The notes: generated from the letters alone by a model not told the origin. A stretch of DNA of 64,000 nt from Bacteroidales bacterium (GCA_017935505.1 JAGBHM010000014.1:248001-312000); one strand, 5' to 3'. Numbered from the stretch's first letter, positions 50,597 through 58,862 are shown. Numbers and translations are program-made.

Positions 50597-51523
50597 ATGA
50601 TAAAACGTACGCTCTATTTCGGGAATCCTGCGTATTTATCATTAAAAGATTGCCAACTGGTTGTAAGGATGCCCGAAATCATAAAAGCCGATTTGCCGGA
50701 GTTGTTTGAGACCAAAACCACCCGCACGATTCCAATTGAGGATATTGGAGTGGTTGTATTGGATAACAGGCAGATTACAATTACCCAAGGCCTGCTTGAT
50801 GCCTTGCTGGAGAACAATTGTGCTCTGATTACTTGTGATAAGAGTAGGATGCCTGTAGGGCTCATGTTGCCGCTGTGTGGAAATACTACTCAGAATGAGC
50901 GTTTTAGAGCTCAGATAGATGCTTCTCTTCCTCTGAAAAAACAGCTTTGGCAGCAGACTGTCCAGGCAAAAATCAAAAATCAGGCGGCTTTGTTGCATGA
51001 AAGAGGTGTTGTTGTAAGCAATATGCTTATATGGAGTGATAAAGTCAAAAGTGGCGATAGTGATAATCTGGAGGCCAGGGCTGCTGCCTATTATTGGAAA
51101 AATATATTTCCATTCATAGATGATTTTACCAGGGGACGTGACGGTATTCCGCCAAACAACCTTCTCAATTATGGATATGCTATACTTAGGGCCGTCATAG
51201 CGAGAGCTCTGGTTTCAAGCGGTCTGTTGCCGACATTGGGTATACATCATCATAATCGCTATAACGCGTATTGCCTGGCAGATGATATTATGGAACCTTA
51301 CCGGCCATATGTAGACCGGCTTGTGCTCGATATTATATTCAGCGGCGATGATTATACCAAATTGTCTGTTGATGTGAAATCAAAACTTTTGTCGATACCA
51401 GTAATTGATGTTGTAATTAATGGAGAGAGGCGACCTTTAATGATTGCGGCATCAATCACCACTTCCAGTCTTGCAAAATGTTTCAATGGCGAGATCAGAA
51501 AAATAATATATCCGGAACTTTAA
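50597..51523 (+). CDS. cas1: Cas1 integrase, type II
   Basis: The 308-aa protein has the Cas1 N-terminal beta domain (RTLYFGNPAYLSLKDCQLVV, IEDIGVVVLDNRQITIT) and helical catalytic domain. Metal residues are expected at E159 (DNLEARAAAYYW), H217 (LGIHHHNRYNAYCLADDIMEPYRP), and D230/E233. With Cas2 it integrates new spacers. The sequence fits subtype II (308 aa, HHHN... EPYRP). No csn2 or cas4 is present, so the operon is II-C. It is 10 bases after the RhuM gene and 1 base before cas2. Confidence 0.97.
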   Translation: MIKRTLYFGNPAYLSLKDCQLVVRMPEIIKADLPELFETKTTRTIPIEDIGVVVLDNRQITITQGLLDALLENNCALITCDKSRMPVGLMLPLCGNTTQNERFRAQIDASLPLKKQLWQQTVQAKIKNQAALLHERGVVVSNMLIWSDKVKSGDSDNLEARAAAYYWKNIFPFIDDFTRGRDGIPPNNLLNYGYAILRAVIARALVSSGLLPTLGIHHHNRYNAYCLADDIMEPYRPYVDRLVLDIIFSGDDYTKLSVDVKSKLLSIPVIDVVINGERRPLMIAASITTSSLAKCFNGEIRKIIYPEL

Positions 51524-51524
51524 T

Positions 51525-51857
51525 ATGGAACGTTTCAGTGAATATAGAGTTATGTGGATAATGGTATTTTTTGATTTGCCTACAGAGACAAAAAAGGAGA
51601 GGAAGGAGCATGCCCTGTTCAGAAAGAATCTGATGAGGGATGGATTTACCATGTTTCAGTTCTCAATCTACATAAGGCACTGTGCAAGTAAAGAGAATAT
51701 GCAGGTGCATATCCGTAGGATTAAAAAGATAATTCCAGACAAAGGAAAAGTTGGAATAATAGGCATTACCGACAAACAGTTTGGAGAGATGGAGATATTT
51801 ATAGGTAAAAAAGAGAGTAAACCGGAATCTCAAGGCCTGCAGCTGGAACTTTTTTAA
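51525..51857 (+). CDS. cas2: Cas2, type II
   Basis: This 110-aa ferredoxin-fold protein starts at ATG 51525, one base after the cas1 stop. IMVFFDLPTETKKERKEHALFRKNL carries the usual Asp in beta1 and the following helix, and FQFSIYIRHCASKENMQVHIRRI continues the fold. It acts as the structural core of the Cas1-Cas2 integration complex. A terminator lies 24 bases after the stop. Confidence 0.96.
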   Translation: MERFSEYRVMWIMVFFDLPTETKKERKEHALFRKNLMRDGFTMFQFSIYIRHCASKENMQVHIRRIKKIIPDKGKVGIIGITDKQFGEMEIFIGKKESKPESQGLQLELF

Positions 51858-51880
51858 ACTGGATGCAATCTTTCAAATTA

Positions 51881-51914
51881 AAAAGAGCATGTTCCTTGCG
51901 GTTCATGCTCTTTT
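51881..51914. terminator. Hairpin terminator between cas2 and the array
   Basis: A perfect 11-bp stem AAAAGAGCATG/CATGCTCTTTT with a 12-base loop can end the cas operon on the plus strand and minus-strand array transcripts from the other side. Confidence 0.8.
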
Positions 51915-51982
51915 CAATGACAACTTTTTAAATTCTGATAATGGTTGTAACATCCTGTGTAATACATTATTGCTCTAATCGA

Positions 51983-52566
51983 GTTGTCAATAATGTCAAA
52001 GATACAATAATTTGAAAGCAATTCACAACACAAAAAAAGGAGTGCTGTTATTCGGCACTGTTGTCAATAATGTCAAAGATACAATAATTTGAAAGCAATT
52101 CACAACAGGGCCAATCCAAATCTGTTCGGAATACCAGTTGTCAATAATGTCAAAGATACAATAATTTGAAAGCAATTCACAACGAGATGAATTTGATTGA
52201 ATTTCTTAACATGTTGTCAATAATGTCAAAGATACAATAATTTGAAAGCAATTCACAACACAATCGGCTACGGCCATACAAGGGGCGTGGTTGTCAATAA
52301 TGTCAAAGATACAATAATTTGAAAGCAATTCACAACCAGGCTATCAAAGAGGGTACAACAACAGTCGTTGTCAATAATGTCAAAGATACAATAATTTGAA
52401 AGCAATTCACAACTGCAAATTATATTGCACAGCTTGCAAAGGAGTTGTCAATAATGTCAAAGATACAATAATTTGAAAGCAATTCACAACATAACGGTGT
52501 TAATCTCTTCCTGAATATCGTTGTCAATAATGTCAAAGATACAATAATTTGAAAGCAATTCACAAC
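51983..52566 (-). CRISPR. CRISPR array, 8 repeats of 47 nt and 7 spacers of 29-30 nt
   Basis: Repeats start at 51983, 52060, 52137, 52213, 52290, 52367, 52444 and 52520. All eight are identical, running from GTTGTCAATA to TTCACAAC on the plus strand. Spacers are 30 nt except for two of 29 nt (third and seventh, left to right). The 47-nt length is typical of Bacteroidetes II-C. The tracrRNA anti-repeat pairs with the minus-strand reading (GTTGTGAATTGC...), so crRNA runs right to left. Read that way each repeat contains TTG-N21-TATCTTTG at repeat positions 2-33, a built-in promoter. No spacer obviously matches other parts of this window. Confidence 0.98.
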
Positions 52567-52668
52567 CGGGTGCAACTCGCTAATCATCGTAAGCAAGGGT
52601 TTAGGCTTTTTGTAGAAGACCTAAATGCAGAGCCAGAAATAAAAGAAATAAAAAAGGGAGCCGAATAA
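52567..52668 (+). pseudogene. 3' remnant of a broken gene abutting the array
   Basis: Immediately after repeat 8 an open frame of 33 codons runs to TAA at 52666-52668 (product RVQLANHRKQGFRLF...EIKKGAE). It has no start codon, ends with a normal hydrophilic tail and overlaps a terminator stem, as a genuine C terminus would. I infer that the 5' part was lost. The parent gene is not recognised. Confidence 0.5.
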
Positions 52669-52677
52669 GCTCCCTTT
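52653..52677. terminator. Bidirectional terminator between the remnant and the small ORF
   Basis: Stem AAAGGGAGC/GCTCCCTTT with a 7-base loop CGAATAA and a T-run on the plus strand. The A-run on the other side serves the minus-strand ORF. Confidence 0.8.
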
Positions 52678-52678
52678 T

Positions 52679-53101
52679 TTATAACCATCTGCACGGCTCA
52701 TTATTTTTTGCGGCTTCCCTCTTACAAGCGCTGCTAAGCATATTAATCTGCACGCAAATATCTTTTACAAATTGTACAAGGCTTGGTTTATCTGCGAGCG
52801 GATTAATTTTATTATAGAGGTGCCCAGATAAATACGCCAAATCTGTGCGGAGCGCGTCATATACCGAGAGGCTTTCTGTTAAATAGGGCCCATCACAATC
52901 GCGCTTTATTATTTGCCCATTCATATAAATCATTTCGCCATAGCCTGGTATTTTCGAGAAAGTATCATCAAAAATTACAACATTTGGCCAAGCGTCGAAA
53001 GATTTAGCTCGATTAAGTGCGGCCTCTGGGCTTTCGGCATCAAACCTATGGGTAGTTACTTTTTTGTTTTTGTCTGTATAAATTGCTGTATAGCTTCGCA
53101 T
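52679..53101 (-). CDS. Small protein of unknown function, probably phage- or element-derived
   Basis: The 140-aa frame opens MRSYTAIYTDKNKKVTTHRFDAESPEAALNRAKSFDAWPNV and ends KREAAKNNEPCRWL. No signal peptide, membrane segment or known catalytic motif is seen. The N-terminal 40 residues resemble small phage or plasmid proteins with an amphipathic helix after a beta pair, but this is only an impression. It converges with the broken gene next to the array. A hairpin CGCCTC/GAGGCG at 53141-53158 lies upstream of its start. Confidence 0.6.
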   Translation of the reverse strand: MRSYTAIYTDKNKKVTTHRFDAESPEAALNRAKSFDAWPNVVIFDDTFSKIPGYGEMIYMNGQIIKRDCDGPYLTESLSVYDALRTDLAYLSGHLYNKINPLADKPSLVQFVKDICVQINMLSSACKREAAKNNEPCRWL

Positions 53102-53177
53102 AATTTTTTAGTAATTAGTAATTTTTAAATCAGTTTTACCCGCCTCTTTGCGGAGGCGATTAATATATTTGAGAGAG

Positions 53178-53212
53178 GTTGTCAATACCGTCAAAGAACA
53201 ATAACTCACACC
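53178..53212 (-). repeat. Decayed orphan CRISPR repeat
   Basis: GTTGTCAATA, then GTCAAAGA, then ACAATAA follow the array repeat in order with two substitutions and a one-base gap. The next bases, CTCACACC, recall its 3' end after a deletion of about 13. It lies 611 bases beyond repeat 8, is in the same orientation, and reaches the stop codon of the SGNH gene. In crRNA direction the TATCTTTG promoter box is spoiled (GTTCTTTG). Confidence 0.75.
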
Positions 53213-53940
53213 AGCATTTTTGCCAGTGCTTGTGCCATCATTTCGGCTCCTTCCTGGGTGGGGTGGGTGCCGTCGGTGATGTATGGGTTGTAGTTGCCGA
53301 AGTAGCCGTCTTCAAAGCCTTTTATTGTGCGGTTGAGGTGTGGGTTTATGCCGCTCAAATTGTGCATGTCGAGTACTGGGAGTGAGTAGAATGCGGCGAC
53401 CTCCTTTATTGCATTTATCCAGCTTTCCCATTTGAAGAGGGCCTCGGCATTGTTTTCCGGGGTGTTTGGGAGGTGTGATTTTTCTGCATCAAGAAGTTTT
53501 ATCGGGGTCAATATTACAATTTTTCTTTTTGCCCCGACAGATGGTTCTGCATCTCCAATATATTTGGTGTAAAGCCCTTGCAGAAGGGTGTGCAATGCCC
53601 CATAGAAGGTTGTGTTGCAGCGGTCGCTCATTTTGCCGAGCGGAACGCCGCAACGGACATCATTTGTTCCGCCCATAACTGTTATGATATCGGCATCATC
53701 CGGCATCTCTGCATAACGGATGCACATTGGTGTGTTTTCCGGCAGATTGGCTATGGTTGAGTCTGAAATGCCAAAATTGCTGAATTCAACTTCGCTGCCA
53801 GATAACTTTTCGAGTTTCTGGGCCGCCAATGCTGCATAACTCTTCAACTGGCCCGGATAGCCGGGGTAATTTCTTGGGATGAATCCGTATGTTATGGAGT
53901 CGCCCAGTGCGCAGTATTTAATTTTTCTCTTTTCAGACAT
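53206..53940 (-). CDS. Cytoplasmic SGNH/GDSL-type hydrolase
   Basis: The 244-aa protein has KYCALGDSITYGF (Ser nucleophile), FSNFGISDSTI (Gly), TVMGGTNDVRCGV (Asn) and TDGTHPTQEGAEMMA (Asp-His), in the SGNH order. No signal peptide is seen, unlike the SGNH protein at 18.4 kb. Substrate unknown. Its stop touches the decayed CRISPR repeat. It is 14 bases after the serine-hydrolase gene and likely in one transcript. Confidence 0.88.
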   Translation of the reverse strand: MSEKRKIKYCALGDSITYGFIPRNYPGYPGQLKSYAALAAQKLEKLSGSEVEFSNFGISDSTIANLPENTPMCIRYAEMPDDADIITVMGGTNDVRCGVPLGKMSDRCNTTFYGALHTLLQGLYTKYIGDAEPSVGAKRKIVILTPIKLLDAEKSHLPNTPENNAEALFKWESWINAIKEVAAFYSLPVLDMHNLSGINPHLNRTIKGFEDGYFGNYNPYITDGTHPTQEGAEMMAQALAKMLV

Positions 53941-53954
53941 GGCCGGTAAATCTT

Positions 53955-55268
53955 CTATTTGTTTTTACTATTGTTCTCCTGCAGTTCAAAAAGATCTCTC
54001 TTCGGCCACTCCTTTACACGCGAAATGGCCCTTGAAATGCTGCGGTTCATCTGTTTGGCAAGCCGTGGGCCTATCCATGAAGAGCTGTTGGACAAGAATA
54101 CCCAGGCATATCCATCTCTCTGAACCTTTATCATGGCGCTTGTGCCGGCCATTGAACCGGTTCTCTGCCACTCTCTTGAATTGGCTGCCGACCATCCTGC
54201 AGGCCTGCATTTTTTATTAGAAAGAATCATGAACTCTATGCTCTCTTTGGATAGAATCTCCTCTTTTACAGCACATTTGTCGATTGCAGAGATAAATTTA
54301 AGCAGCTCTACAGGTGAGGCAACCCAGCCACCTGCACCATACAGTCCATGCACATTATTGCCTCCCAAGCTCTTCATCACAAGGGTGTCGCTGCCGTCAA
54401 ATGCCGGAACAGGCTCTGCCTCCCTCACTTCGTAATAGTGTACCTCATTTTCCTTGAACCCTTCGGAAAAATTTTCTGCCAGATGTATGTCATAACACCC
54501 TGCAGGGGCCAGGATGGAGTCTTTTACATACCTCTCATATGGCATGCCTGAAGCCTTTTCCACCACTTTCGACAATACAATATATCCTAAATTTGAGTAG
54601 TCGAACCACCCTCCAGGTTTTGCACGCAATCTGTTCTTTGAAGCATACTCCACCATATCATCCATACTCAACGGCAGATCCTTTTTCAGCCATTTTGCAA
54701 CAAGATCTGGATTGAATGCCGCATCACCGTGCGGATTTGAGAAACCGGCGGTGTGGCGCAGCAGATGTTCAACTGTAATCTGGTCTGTCTGCCTGCTTCT
54801 GAAGTTGAGGAACAGCGTGTCATTGAGAATGCCCTCTTCTCCAAACACCTTATCATCTACAGAGAGAGCTCCGGTTTCATTGAGTCTCATTATGGCAACG
54901 GCGGTGATGAGTTTTGATACTGAGGCCACCCTGAAAATATGCTTAACATCACACTCTGTACTGTCCTGCAGGCTTGCATACCCATATCCTTTGGCGTAGA
55001 GCAGACTGTCGTTGCGCATAATGGCAAAAGAGCCTCCCTTTATATCCCACTGCCTTATGAATCTCCTTATTGCAGCATCAAATTTCTTTGTATGTGGAGT
55101 ATCACTCATGGAGTTGTCTATGAGTCTGTTCAAAGGCACAATATCCTCTGTGTCTGAGATCTTTTCCCCTTTTTCCCTCATCCTTCCGCTCAGGTTGAGG
55201 ACAACGGCAATAGCAGCTGCTACAGCCACAAAAAGGATAAGTTTTTTATGCTTTTTCAAATGCTTCAT
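53955..55268 (-). CDS. Serine hydrolase of the beta-lactamase/class C fold
   Basis: The start at ATG 55268 gives 437 aa with an N-terminal membrane/signal segment (LILFVAVAAAIAVVLNLSG). The SxxK motif is SVSK in FRVASVSKLITAVAIM and YxN is DYSNLGYIVLSKVVEKASGMPYE. A C-terminal RTGSMAGTSAMIKVQRDGYAWVFLSN sits where the HxG/KTG box is expected. Family members act on D-amino acid peptides, peptidoglycan or esters. No antibiotic resistance role can be claimed. It is in a minus-strand pair with the SGNH hydrolase. Confidence 0.85.
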   Translation of the reverse strand: MKHLKKHKKLILFVAVAAAIAVVLNLSGRMREKGEKISDTEDIVPLNRLIDNSMSDTPHTKKFDAAIRRFIRQWDIKGGSFAIMRNDSLLYAKGYGYASLQDSTECDVKHIFRVASVSKLITAVAIMRLNETGALSVDDKVFGEEGILNDTLFLNFRSRQTDQITVEHLLRHTAGFSNPHGDAAFNPDLVAKWLKKDLPLSMDDMVEYASKNRLRAKPGGWFDYSNLGYIVLSKVVEKASGMPYERYVKDSILAPAGCYDIHLAENFSEGFKENEVHYYEVREAEPVPAFDGSDTLVMKSLGGNNVHGLYGAGGWVASPVELLKFISAIDKCAVKEEILSKESIEFMILSNKKCRPAGWSAANSREWQRTGSMAGTSAMIKVQRDGYAWVFLSNSSSWIGPRLAKQMNRSISRAISRVKEWPKRDLFELQENNSKNK

Positions 55269-55317
55269 CACAGATACCGGGAATGTATGGAACAATGCAA
55301 AGATAAAAAAATATAAC

Positions 55318-55325
55318 TACTTTTG
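55318..55325 (+). promoter_or_regulatory. Bacteroidetes -7 box (TACTTTTG) directly before an ATG
   Basis: The box ends 4 bases before ATG 55330, so the transcript should be leaderless or nearly so. Confidence 0.55.
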
Positions 55326-55329
55326 TAAT

Positions 55330-56403
55330 ATGTATATTTTCAATCCCGAACACGATCTCTGTATTGCAAATGGAGATATCCATTTTGTGCCACCCGAGAG
55401 CGCATTGGCCTTTGGACGCGACTGTGCTTCATTGGTGCGGCTTATGGAGGGCCTTGATGCAGAGGCGGATTTGGCCAAGGAGGCAGAGTCTCCTGCAGGA
55501 AAGATTCTCCCTTGGGGATGGAATTCGGTGCTGTGCGACAGACTGCGCAAGCAGGGCATCCCTCAAAGTAAGCTCCCCTCTGAGGAGCAGTTACGCAGCA
55601 TAGTGGAACTCTCTCACAGAAAGCTGGCCCATACTGCCCTTGAGTATCTGTGTGAGAATCCCTCCATGGCAGAAATTGATGAAAATTCCGATAATCAGCT
55701 CGCAGCACTGATCGGCCATGATTACCGCATTGCGGCCGATTCCCAGGAGCAGGTGGAGCTCTTCCTCAAAAAAAATCCTCATATTGTGCTGAAAGCACCT
55801 CTTTCCGGAAGTGGAAAGGGAATCCGTTTTGTTTCGGAAGAACTCTCTCACAGTGATGCAGGCTGGTGCCGCAATCTCGTTGCCAAACATGGCTATGTGG
55901 TGGCAGAGAAGCGGATGCTTCCACTTTTGGAATTTGCAATGCTTTATAAAACAGATGGTTGTGGTGGTGTAACTTTTTGTGGTTACTCACTTTTCTGGTC
56001 GGAAAATGGTGCCTATCGTGGAAATGTGCTGGCATCAAATGATTTCATAAAGGGAAAAATAGAGGAGTATTTGCCGTCGGGAATGGTAGAAAGGGTTGAA
56101 AAGCTTCTTGAGGAGTTCCTGAAGACAAATGTTGCCGGAAAATATGAGGGCTTTGTTGGGGTAGACCAGTTCATCTGCCGAGATCCATACGGGCTCAGCG
56201 GTGCAGTGGAGAGACTCCTTTACAATCCGGTGGTGGAGATAAATCTGCGTATGACAATGGGACTTGTTGCTCGGAACATTTATGACAATTTTGCTCCGGA
56301 GTTCGGTTTGCAGCAGGGTAGCCATATATTTGAAATTTGCAGGAATATCCCTGAAAAGGGGAGGTATTCATATAGAATAGCTAAAACATTTGTACATTTG
56401 TGA
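55330..56403 (+). CDS. ATP-grasp-like protein of unknown function
   Basis: The 357-aa protein starts MYIFNPEHDLCIANGD. The -7 box and ATG 55330 fix the start; longer upstream readings run through the divergent gene. The second half has ATP-grasp-like features: VLKAPLSGSGKGIRFV (glycine-rich nucleotide loop), YVVAEKRMLPLLEFAMLY, GFVGVDQFI, and PVVEINLRMTMGLVARNIY, whose E-x-N-x-R is the Mg2+-binding motif. Such folds ligate a carboxylate to an amine or thiol. No partner gene suggests a substrate. It is followed within 20 bases by the NCS2 permease, so they may share a transcript. I do not know a characterised member. Confidence 0.65.
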   Translation: MYIFNPEHDLCIANGDIHFVPPESALAFGRDCASLVRLMEGLDAEADLAKEAESPAGKILPWGWNSVLCDRLRKQGIPQSKLPSEEQLRSIVELSHRKLAHTALEYLCENPSMAEIDENSDNQLAALIGHDYRIAADSQEQVELFLKKNPHIVLKAPLSGSGKGIRFVSEELSHSDAGWCRNLVAKHGYVVAEKRMLPLLEFAMLYKTDGCGGVTFCGYSLFWSENGAYRGNVLASNDFIKGKIEEYLPSGMVERVEKLLEEFLKTNVAGKYEGFVGVDQFICRDPYGLSGAVERLLYNPVVEINLRMTMGLVARNIYDNFAPEFGLQQGSHIFEICRNIPEKGRYSYRIAKTFVHL

Positions 56404-56422
56404 TAATCTAAACTTTAAAACG

Positions 56423-57727
56423 ATGCATCCTCTTCTTGAAAAACTATTTGGCTTTGATTCTGCAAAGACCACTGTGAAGACCGAAATTCTGGCCGGTTTT
56501 ACAATATTCCTCACTATGTCCTATATTCTTGCTGTAAACCCGAAAATGTTTTCAGTTCTTGAGCAGATGCCATCAGGAGCCGTTTTTACAGCTACAGCGT
56601 TGGCAGCAATTGTAGGAACTCTTGTGATGTCGTTGGTGGCAAAGATGCCGTTTGGCCTTGCTCCGGGTTTGGGGCTGAATGCCTTTTTTGTATATACGGT
56701 CTGTTTGGGTATGAACTGTTCTTGGCAATTTGCCCTTACTGCAGTATTCATAGAGGGACTTATATTCATACTTCTTACAGTCACAAGTATAAGGGAGGCT
56801 ATTGTAGATGCAATTCCACATACAATGAAGACAGCCATAAGTGCAGGAATAGGATTGTTCATAGCATTCATAGGTCTGCAGAATGCCGGTATTATTGTAA
56901 ACAACGAGTCTACTTTGGTGGCTATCGGGGATCTCACAAATAAAAATACCCTTCTGGCAATAATAGGACTTATAATAACCAGCTGGCTGGTTGTAAAGAA
57001 TATTAAGGGTGGCATGTTGCTGGGAATACTCATAACCTCTGCAATCGGTATTCCTTTAGGCATAACACATTGGGATGGGATAGTTTCAACCCCGCAATCA
57101 ATCTCAGATATTGCCTTTAAATTTGAATGGGACAAGATCTTTACTGTGGATATGGTTGTTGTTGTCCTTACATTCCTCTTTATAGATATGTTTGGAGCAA
57201 TGGGAACCTTTGTGGGAGTCTGTCTCAAGGCTGGTATGGTTGGTCCCGACGGAAAAATAGCCCGTATCAAACAGGCATTCCTTGCTGATGCCATTGCAAC
57301 AACAGCCGGTGCATGTATGGGAGTTTCGGCAACAACAACATATGTGGAGAGTGCTGCAGGTGTGGCACAGGGAGGACGTACCGGCCTTGTATCGTTTGTG
57401 ATTGCAGTATGTTTTGCAATATCGCTATTTTTCTCACCACTCTTTTTGGCAATACCTTCGGCTGCAACAGCGCCTATCCTCATAATCGTGGGACTCTTTA
57501 TGATGAGCTCTGTGAAGGAGATACCATTTGAAGATTATGCAGAGTCAATCCCGGCCTTTATTGCAATGATAATGATGCCGCTGACATACTCTATAGCGGA
57601 GGGTGTACTGCTTGGCATGATCAGTTATGTAGTTATAAACTTCCTGTGTGGAAACTACAAGCGCCTCACACCGTCGATGTATATAATTGCGATACTGTTT
57701 ATCCTCAAATATGTGTTTATAAAATAA
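56423..57727 (+). CDS. NCS2-family purine permease (AzgA-like)
   Basis: The start ATG 56423 gives 434 aa beginning MHPLLEKLFGFDSAKTTVKTEILAGFTIFLTMSYILAVNP. The family signature GLAPGLGLNAFFVYTVC and GTFVGVCLKAGMVGPDGKI are clear, with VSATTTYVESAAGVAQGGRTGL. About twelve hydrophobic segments are present. AzgA-type members import hypoxanthine, guanine or adenine with protons. The exact substrate is not deduced. Confidence 0.9.
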   Translation: MHPLLEKLFGFDSAKTTVKTEILAGFTIFLTMSYILAVNPKMFSVLEQMPSGAVFTATALAAIVGTLVMSLVAKMPFGLAPGLGLNAFFVYTVCLGMNCSWQFALTAVFIEGLIFILLTVTSIREAIVDAIPHTMKTAISAGIGLFIAFIGLQNAGIIVNNESTLVAIGDLTNKNTLLAIIGLIITSWLVVKNIKGGMLLGILITSAIGIPLGITHWDGIVSTPQSISDIAFKFEWDKIFTVDMVVVVLTFLFIDMFGAMGTFVGVCLKAGMVGPDGKIARIKQAFLADAIATTAGACMGVSATTTYVESAAGVAQGGRTGLVSFVIAVCFAISLFFSPLFLAIPSAATAPILIIVGLFMMSSVKEIPFEDYAESIPAFIAMIMMPLTYSIAEGVLLGMISYVVINFLCGNYKRLTPSMYIIAILFILKYVFIK

Positions 57728-57880
57728 ACTGCAAGCCGAGAGCAGAACTCAAGCTTGCTTGAAGGTATGCCGAGGCGCCGCGTGATTGTAAACAAAGTTT
57801 AAAATAAACTGCAAGCCGAGTGCAGAACTCAAGCTTGCTTGAAGATATGCCGAGGCGCAGCGTGATTGTAAACGAAGTTT
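57721..57880. repeat. Two tandem 80-bp intergenic repeats
   Basis: Copy 1 (57721-57800) and copy 2 (57801-57880) differ at four positions. Each contains CTGCA...GCAG, a TCAAGC-TT-GCTTGA palindrome, GCCGAGGCG and AAACT/AGTTT ends. They fill the gap between convergent genes and look like a genome-wide Bacteroidales intergenic repeat. No gene or T-tract terminator is seen. Confidence 0.85.
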
Positions 57881-57890
57881 AAACTAGGAA

Positions 57891-58799
57891 TCAGCAGTTT
57901 TTCTTGAGTCGTCTCTCGTGCATATACATCTGCCAGCTGTTAAAGAGGTTCTGCCAGATGGAGTATAGTGCTATTGATACAGAAGAAAGAGGGCTAAGAT
58001 AGATGTTGGCCATCCAGATTCCCAATGCGGAGTTCTTTTGTCCCAGCATCTGGCCTCCTGCTACTGTGTCCCCATATTTGCGTCCTATAAGTTTGCCGAG
58101 GCCAAACTGGATGGCGCATATGAAGATGGAAATAATGCCGAGGGTAATGATGCTGCCGATATTCTCCTTGCCGTGCAGGAAGATGAAATTGATGGTTTGA
58201 CCTAACGTTATGGCAAGGGCCAGTGCCCACAAATGGAGCGACCAGGCCTTGTATCTGCTGATGAAGGCATTTGCCTTTGGTGCCCAGAATTGCAGGGCGA
58301 GGGCGAGGAAGAATGGGAATGCTATTATCGGGCTCACTCTTTTTAGAATAAGCCAGAAAGAGTCGAGGAAAGGCATATCCTGCTGTAATCCGATAAATGA
58401 GAAATATATAGGGGCAACGATTGCCACCATGAGGTTGCCAAGTATAACATGAGCCGTAACAGTTTCTCTGTTTGCTCCGAGCAGGCACGAAATCACAACT
58501 GAAGAGGCGGCCACAGGGCACAGAACTGCAATAAGCACTCCCTCTGCCACAATTTCATCACCGCCAACACCCTTTGCAATGAGGTATCCTCCCAGGCTCA
58601 CAAGAATCTGGAAAAGGAGCAGTGATACATTCATTCCGGTCATATGGAGCAATCGGAGCTTTTTGATCTCAACAGCTGTAAAGTTGAGCAGTAGGATGGA
58701 GAATATCAGGTATGGCACAATAATCACTAAGGTGTTGCACCACTGGTGAAACAAAAGGCCGAACAATATGGCTATAGGTAGAATAAGACTCCTGTTCAT
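57891..58799 (-). CDS. Bile acid:sodium symporter (BASS) family transporter
   Basis: The 302-aa protein has about nine to ten TMs, with SRC-like features such as LLLFQILVSLGGYLIAKGVGGDE, AVLCPVAASSVVISCLLGANRETVTAHVILGNLMVAIVAP (conserved polar repeat region), and GQMLGQKNSALGIWMANIYLSPLSSV (the second crossover). Substrates range from bile acids to keto acids. It is divergent from the ECF sigma gene. Confidence 0.85.
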   Translation of the reverse strand: MNRSLILPIAILFGLLFHQWCNTLVIIVPYLIFSILLLNFTAVEIKKLRLLHMTGMNVSLLLFQILVSLGGYLIAKGVGGDEIVAEGVLIAVLCPVAASSVVISCLLGANRETVTAHVILGNLMVAIVAPIYFSFIGLQQDMPFLDSFWLILKRVSPIIAFPFFLALALQFWAPKANAFISRYKAWSLHLWALALAITLGQTINFIFLHGKENIGSIITLGIISIFICAIQFGLGKLIGRKYGDTVAGGQMLGQKNSALGIWMANIYLSPLSSVSIALYSIWQNLFNSWQMYMHERRLKKNC

Positions 58800-58854
58800 A
58801 AGGGAAAATATTATATGGCGTGTTATAATATATAAATATGCGGTAAAAGCGGCG

Positions 58855-58862
58855 CAAAGGTA
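58855..58862 (-). promoter_or_regulatory. Bacteroidetes -7 box (TACCTTTG) of the BASS gene
   Basis: A match on the minus strand, 56 bases before ATG 58799, back to back with the sigma-factor promoter. Confidence 0.45.

Noticed and set aside
51915..51982. Short GACAAC / GGTTGTAAC motifs between cas2 and repeat 1, resembling repeat ends
   Set aside because: Only about 7 bases match, with no continuous similarity, so not called a degenerate repeat; may simply be leader sequence.
53141..53158. Hairpin CGCCTC/GAGGCG as a terminator
   Set aside because: No T-tract follows on either strand; kept only as an unexplained hairpin upstream of the small ORF.
55012..55329. Longer N-terminal reading of the ATP-grasp-like protein
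   Set aside because: It would run through the divergent serine hydrolase gene, and the -7 box at 55318 would be inside it.
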